Positions 7,453 to 9,445 of a stretch of DNA of 9,445 bases are shown in pieces. This DNA is from an uncultured Oxalobacteraceae bacterium (GTDB taxonomy: Bacteria > Pseudomonadota > Gammaproteobacteria > Burkholderiales > Burkholderiaceae). The notes beneath the pieces are model-generated. The model was given only the letters and a program-made list of their open reading frames with translations. It did no database searches and was not told the origin of the DNA. Where the stretch lies: positions 1 through 9,445 of the forward strand of contig CAMLHI010000063.1 in assembly GCA_946479705.1 (NCBI GenBank). The letters run 5' to 3'. Numbering within the stretch: position 1 is the stretch's first letter; each line of letters begins with the position of its first letter. The position numbers were made by a program, and so were the translations under genes.

Positions 7453-7474
7453 TGCCAAAGCAATGAGCTTGGCA
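7453..7474 (-). promoter_or_regulatory. Leader hairpin/dyad next to the Lrp-1 ribosome binding site
   Basis: TGCCAA (7453-7458) and TTGGCA (7469-7474) are perfect inverted arms, and with one bulged A the stem extends to 8 bp around a five-base AATGA loop. It lies between the predicted transcription start and the ATG, with the AGGGA Shine-Dalgarno directly against its 3' arm. It may be an operator or a translational control hairpin. Confidence 0.35.
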
Positions 7475-7489
7475 CCTTTCCTCATGCGG

Positions 7490-7498
7490 ATTCTAGCA
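7490..7498 (-). promoter_or_regulatory. Extended -10 promoter for Lrp-1
   Basis: Read on the minus strand the sequence is TGCTAGAAT: the TG extension, one base, and TAGAAT (5 of 6 to TATAAT). The expected start is near 7483, giving a leader of about 42 bases to the ATG at 7441. No convincing -35 is present, as is usual for extended -10 promoters. Confidence 0.4.
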
Positions 7499-7507
7499 TG
7501 TGGCAAG

Positions 7508-7521
7508 CAGGAAAATTACTG
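7508..7521. promoter_or_regulatory. Candidate Lrp-type operator (CAG-N8-CTG)
   Basis: CAGGAAAATTACTG has the CAG...CTG ends and AT core of the E. coli Lrp consensus, with one base less between them. It covers roughly -25 to -38 of the predicted Lrp-1 promoter, a position that would block RNA polymerase. An inverted relative (ATTTTCCCTGC, 7445-7455) lies just before the gene. Confidence 0.4.
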
Positions 7522-7551
7522 AACAGAACGCATGGAGGTTTCCGCCTATTG

Positions 7552-8931
7552 CTACAAAATCGCACGCCGCACATCGGGCTGGTCCAGCACTTCGTCCAGC
7601 GTGGTCTTGAGGCGTTCGAACAGCAGGGCGAATTCGTCGGCCGTGTAGCACAGGGCTGGGGCGAAGCCGAGGATGTTGTCGCCGAAGGCGCGGAAGATCA
7701 CGCGGTTGCGATAGGCCGCTTCGGCAATGCGTTCGTGCAGGCGCAGGGCCGGGTCGAAGCCGGCTTTGGTGGCTTTGTCGGACACCAGTTCGAGCGCGCC
7801 GAGCAGGCCGCGGCTGCGCGCGTCGCCCACCAGCGGGTGGGCCAGCAGGTCGCGCAGGCCGCCTGCGAAGCATGGCTCCTGGGCGGCGCCATTGGCCAGC
7901 AGGCCGCCTTCGTGGTACAGACGCAGCACTTCCAGTGCGATGGCGGCGCTGACCGGGTGGGCCGAGTAGGTCTGGCCGTGGCCGACCGGCAGGTCGGGGC
8001 CGGCGCCTTCGGCGATGGCCTGGTAGATCGCTTCCGACATCAGCAGCGCCCCCATCGGCGCGTAGCCGGCGGTGAGGCCCTTGGCCACGGTCATCAGGTC
8101 GGGCTGCACGCCTTCGGCTTCGCAGGCGAACAGCGGGCCGGTGCGGCCGAAACCGGTAATGACTTCGTCCACGGCGAACAGGATGCCGAGCTCGCGGCAG
8201 GTGTCGCTCATGGCCTTGAGCCAGCCCACTGGCGGCACGATCACGCCGCCGGAACCCTGGATCGGCTCGCAGAAGAAAGCGGCCACATTGTCGGCCCCCA
8301 GTTCGGCCACCTTGGCGCGCAGGGCCGCGACCGAGCCGGCGATGATGGCGGCGTCGTCGCCGCAGGACGGATTGCGGTAAGGGTAGGGCGAGGCAATATG
8401 GTGCTGGTTTTCCCTGGGCAGGTCGAAGTGGCGGTGAAAGACCGGCAGCCCGGTCAGGCCCGCGCTGGTCGAGGACGAACCGTGATAGCCGCGCTGGAGC
8501 GCGATGATGTGCTTCTTGGCCGGTTTGCCGAGCGCGTTGTAGTAGTAGCAGATGTAGCGGATCGCGGCGTCGACCGAGTCGCTGCCGCCCTGGGTGAAAT
8601 AGACCCGGCGCAGCGAGGCGGGCGCCAGTTCGACCAGGCGCGCGGCGAGCAGGATGGCCGGCTCCGAGCCGAAGCTGAAGTAGCCGGTGGCATAGGGCAG
8701 CCGGCTCATTTGTTCGGCGGCCACGCGGACGATGCTCTCGTGCCCGTAACCGGTATTGACGCACCAGAGTCCGGAGAAGGCATCGAGCAGTTCGCGGCCG
8801 TCGGCGTCGCGCAGGAACGCGCCTTTGCCGGACGAGAGGATGGTGACGCCGCGCTTTTCGTGGGCGCGGAAGTTGCTGACGGGGTGAATCAAGTGCTGGC
8901 GGTCGAGGCCGATAAGCTGAGTGTTGGGCAT
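7552..8931 (-). CDS. Class III PLP-dependent omega-aminotransferase
   Basis: 459 aa, the normal length for omega-amino-acid/amine transaminases. Landmarks are the omega-transaminase GLWCVN (54-59), LPYATGYF (78-85), TQGGSDSVDAA (113-123), GYHGSS (148-153), EPIQGSGGVIVPP (222-234), cofactor Asp in VDEVITGFGRTG (D255), Schiff-base lysine in TVAKGLTAGY (K284) and QTYSAHPV (320-327). It moves an amino group from an omega-amine or omega-amino acid (beta-alanine, putrescine, 4-aminobutyrate or diaminobutyrate type) to pyruvate or 2-oxoglutarate, giving an aldehyde or oxoacid; the downstream ALDH could take the aldehyde. Unlike the PLP enzyme at 1271-2623 it lacks the phospho-lyase signatures. I place the start at ATG 8931 because the family begins near this MPNTQLIGLDRQHL; the frame is open to 9099, but that extension is not family-like. 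The Shine-Dalgarno (GGAT) is weak. Lrp-1 follows after 110 bases. Confidence 0.9.
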   Translation of the reverse strand: MPNTQLIGLDRQHLIHPVSNFRAHEKRGVTILSSGKGAFLRDADGRELLDAFSGLWCVNTGYGHESIVRVAAEQMSRLPYATGYFSFGSEPAILLAARLVELAPASLRRVYFTQGGSDSVDAAIRYICYYYNALGKPAKKHIIALQRGYHGSSSTSAGLTGLPVFHRHFDLPRENQHHIASPYPYRNPSCGDDAAIIAGSVAALRAKVAELGADNVAAFFCEPIQGSGGVIVPPVGWLKAMSDTCRELGILFAVDEVITGFGRTGPLFACEAEGVQPDLMTVAKGLTAGYAPMGALLMSEAIYQAIAEGAGPDLPVGHGQTYSAHPVSAAIALEVLRLYHEGGLLANGAAQEPCFAGGLRDLLAHPLVGDARSRGLLGALELVSDKATKAGFDPALRLHERIAEAAYRNRVIFRAFGDNILGFAPALCYTADEFALLFERLKTTLDEVLDQPDVRRAIL

Positions 8932-9011
8932 GATGGCGATCCGAGTAGTGGTCTGATGCCATCTTAGTGCCGGGCCGGAAGCGGTAGCTTGCATAAGCGA
9001 GTGCGTGTTCC

Positions 9012-9052
9012 GGCGAATATCGTGTATTTGCGCGCAGTTCGGCATTTTCTGC
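9012..9052 (-). promoter_or_regulatory. Shared upstream element, copy 2 (aminotransferase)
   Basis: It contains GTATTTGCGCGC (9024-9035) and CGGCATTTTCTGC (9040-9052), with the same order and total spacing as copy 1 upstream of the dmlA operon. On the minus strand it also reads CAGAAAATGCCGAACTG, a CAG...CTG arrangement reminiscent of Lrp sites though two bases too long. It lies 81-121 bases upstream of the aminotransferase ATG. Confidence 0.45.
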
Positions 9053-9143
9053 TGCGCCTCGAATTCGCTGGGCACCACACCGTAGAAACATATCGCCAAA
9101 TCATTGAATTATCCGTACTCCTGGCATTTTTCTGGGTAATGGC

Positions 9144-9172
9144 TTGAGCGAACTGTGCCGCCCGTGCATGAT
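9144..9172 (+). promoter_or_regulatory. Weak sigma-70 promoter candidate for the lipoprotein gene
   Basis: TTGAGC (9144-9149), a 17-base spacer and CATGAT (9167-9172) each match 4 of 6 consensus positions. The start would be near 9179, giving a leader of about 60 bases. The spacing is ideal but both hexamers are poor. Confidence 0.25.
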
Positions 9173-9239
9173 GACGCTTGGCCTGAGAAAATCGTCTGAG
9201 GTCACAGGACATTTGTCAGCAGAAAATTTCGAGGTAACG

Positions 9240-9445
9240 ATGAAGCTCAGCCGTGCACTATTATTAATTGCAATTCTGTCATTAAACGTTGGCTGTGGTG
9301 GCGGCTCGGGCGGCACTACGACGCCAGCTCCAACGACGCCAACCCCAACGACGCCAACCCCAACGACGCCAACCCCAACGACGCCAACACCCACGACGCC
9401 AACACCCACGACGCCAACACCCACGACGCCAACTCCAACGACGCC
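9240..9445 (+). CDS. Secreted lipoprotein with Thr-Pro repeat linker, N-terminal part (3' truncated)
   Basis: The first 68 codons are visible before the window ends, with no stop. MKLSRALLLIAILSLNVGC is a short lipoprotein-type signal peptide: Lys/Arg, a hydrophobic core and Cys19. The position before the Gly-Cys pair is N-V instead of a canonical L-A/S-G run, so the lipobox is imperfect. A Gly/Ser spacer follows (GGGSGG), then (TTPTP) repeats from residue 27 to the edge. GAGG (9231-9234) sits five bases before the ATG and fixes the start. Such Cys-Gly-rich then Thr/Pro linkers tether periplasmic or surface domains, often hydrolases or adhesins, in Burkholderiales; the functional domain lies outside the window and I do not guess it. 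The first 20 codons are more A/T-rich than the neighbouring genes. Confidence 0.75.
   Translation, partial: MKLSRALLLIAILSLNVGCGGGSGGTTTPAPTTPTPTTPTPTTPTPTTPTPTTPTPTTPTPTTPTPTT
9318..9445 (+). repeat. 15-nt in-frame tandem repeat (TTPTP-coding minisatellite)
   Basis: Eight complete 15-nt units and 8 bases of a ninth run to the window edge. Unit 1 is ACGACGCCAGCTCCA (TTPAP). Units 2-4 are identical ACGACGCCAACCCCA, units 5-7 identical ACGACGCCAACACCC, and unit 8 ACGACGCCAACTCCA. The subtypes differ mostly by synonymous changes and form blocks, which fits stepwise duplication. The 15-nt period keeps the reading frame. Confidence 0.95.

Larger units (their letters stand above)
8932..9239. other. 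Divergent intergenic control region (aminotransferase / lipoprotein)
   Basis: This 308-bp stretch holds no gene I can support. It separates a minus-strand aminotransferase from a plus-strand lipoprotein gene and is visibly richer in A+T than the flanking coding DNA toward its right half. It contains the shared element copy 2 (9012-9052), a related CCAGAAAAATGCC motif on the minus strand (9122-9134), two further AGAAAAT motifs on the plus strand (9185-9191, 9221-9227) and a weak plus-strand promoter candidate. Confidence 0.7.

Noticed and set aside
7536..7548. Hairpin GGAGG-TTT-CCGCC after the aminotransferase stop as a terminator
   Set aside because: The short stem has a mismatch and no U tract, so read-through into Lrp-1 cannot be excluded on this evidence.
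7498..8967. Long plus-strand open frame opposite the aminotransferase (489 codons)
   Set aside because: Low-complexity Gly/Val/Ala/Arg-rich antisense shadow; the minus strand has a full, motif-complete enzyme.
8932..9099. N-terminal extension of the aminotransferase to an ATG at 9099
   Set aside because: The extra 56 residues do not resemble the family, whose normal N-terminus begins near 8931, and the stretch contains the shared regulatory element.
9101..9424. Minus-strand frame with Val-Gly repeats opposite the lipoprotein repeat
   Set aside because: The repeat is explained by the plus-strand TTPTP reading, which has a signal peptide and a good Shine-Dalgarno sequence; the minus reading is a by-product of the tandem repeat.
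9318..9445. CRISPR-like array at the right end
   Set aside because: Units are 15 nt, contiguous and in frame, with no spacers; it is a coding tandem repeat.

Overview
The window is GC-rich, densely packed bacterial chromosome. Codon use, gene families and a Thr/Pro-linker lipoprotein at the right end suggest a betaproteobacterium, most likely Burkholderiales/Oxalobacteraceae (Massilia-, Duganella- or Janthinobacterium-like). That assignment is an inference from style; no rRNA or marker gene is present.

Layout. Plus-strand arm (1-3151): the 3' end of a type II haloacid-dehalogenase-like HAD gene, an APH-fold small-molecule kinase, a class III PLP enzyme of the phospho-lyase type (ETNPPL/PHYKPL relatives), and an Lrp/AsnC regulator (Lrp-2). 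A 45-bp convergent gap with a 9-bp perfect hairpin separates it from the minus-strand arm (3197-8931). In transcription order the minus arm is: a class III omega-aminotransferase (8931-7552), a second Lrp/AsnC regulator (Lrp-1, 7441-6944), then a tightly overlapping operon of tartrate/D-malate dehydrogenase (dmlA-like), an SSADH-type aldehyde dehydrogenase and an AstE/aspartoacylase-family zinc deacylase. After a 308-bp AT-richer intergenic region, a plus-strand lipoprotein gene starts at 9240 and runs off the window through a 15-nt tandem repeat coding for Thr-Thr-Pro-Thr-Pro.

How the genes may work together. Two convergent catabolic arms each carry one of two paralogous Lrp regulators (about 53% identical by my hand alignment). 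The plus arm looks able to phosphorylate a hydroxylated amine and then eliminate phosphate and ammonia to give an aldehyde, as in hydroxylysine or ethanolamine breakdown. The minus arm supplies a deacylase, an amine transaminase, an aldehyde dehydrogenase and a 2-hydroxyacid dehydrogenase, a gene content resembling the ectoine-degradation (doe) set without the ectoine hydrolase. The likely theme is amine or unusual amino-acid catabolism, with the substrate unknown.

Regulation. Both minus-strand transcription units share an element ending in the same 13-mer (RC GCAGAAAATGCCG), and related CAG-AAAAT motifs flank Lrp-1 and the lipoprotein gene, suggesting a common Lrp-type operator. Lrp-2 appears to have an extended -10 placed so that its mRNA would be leaderless.
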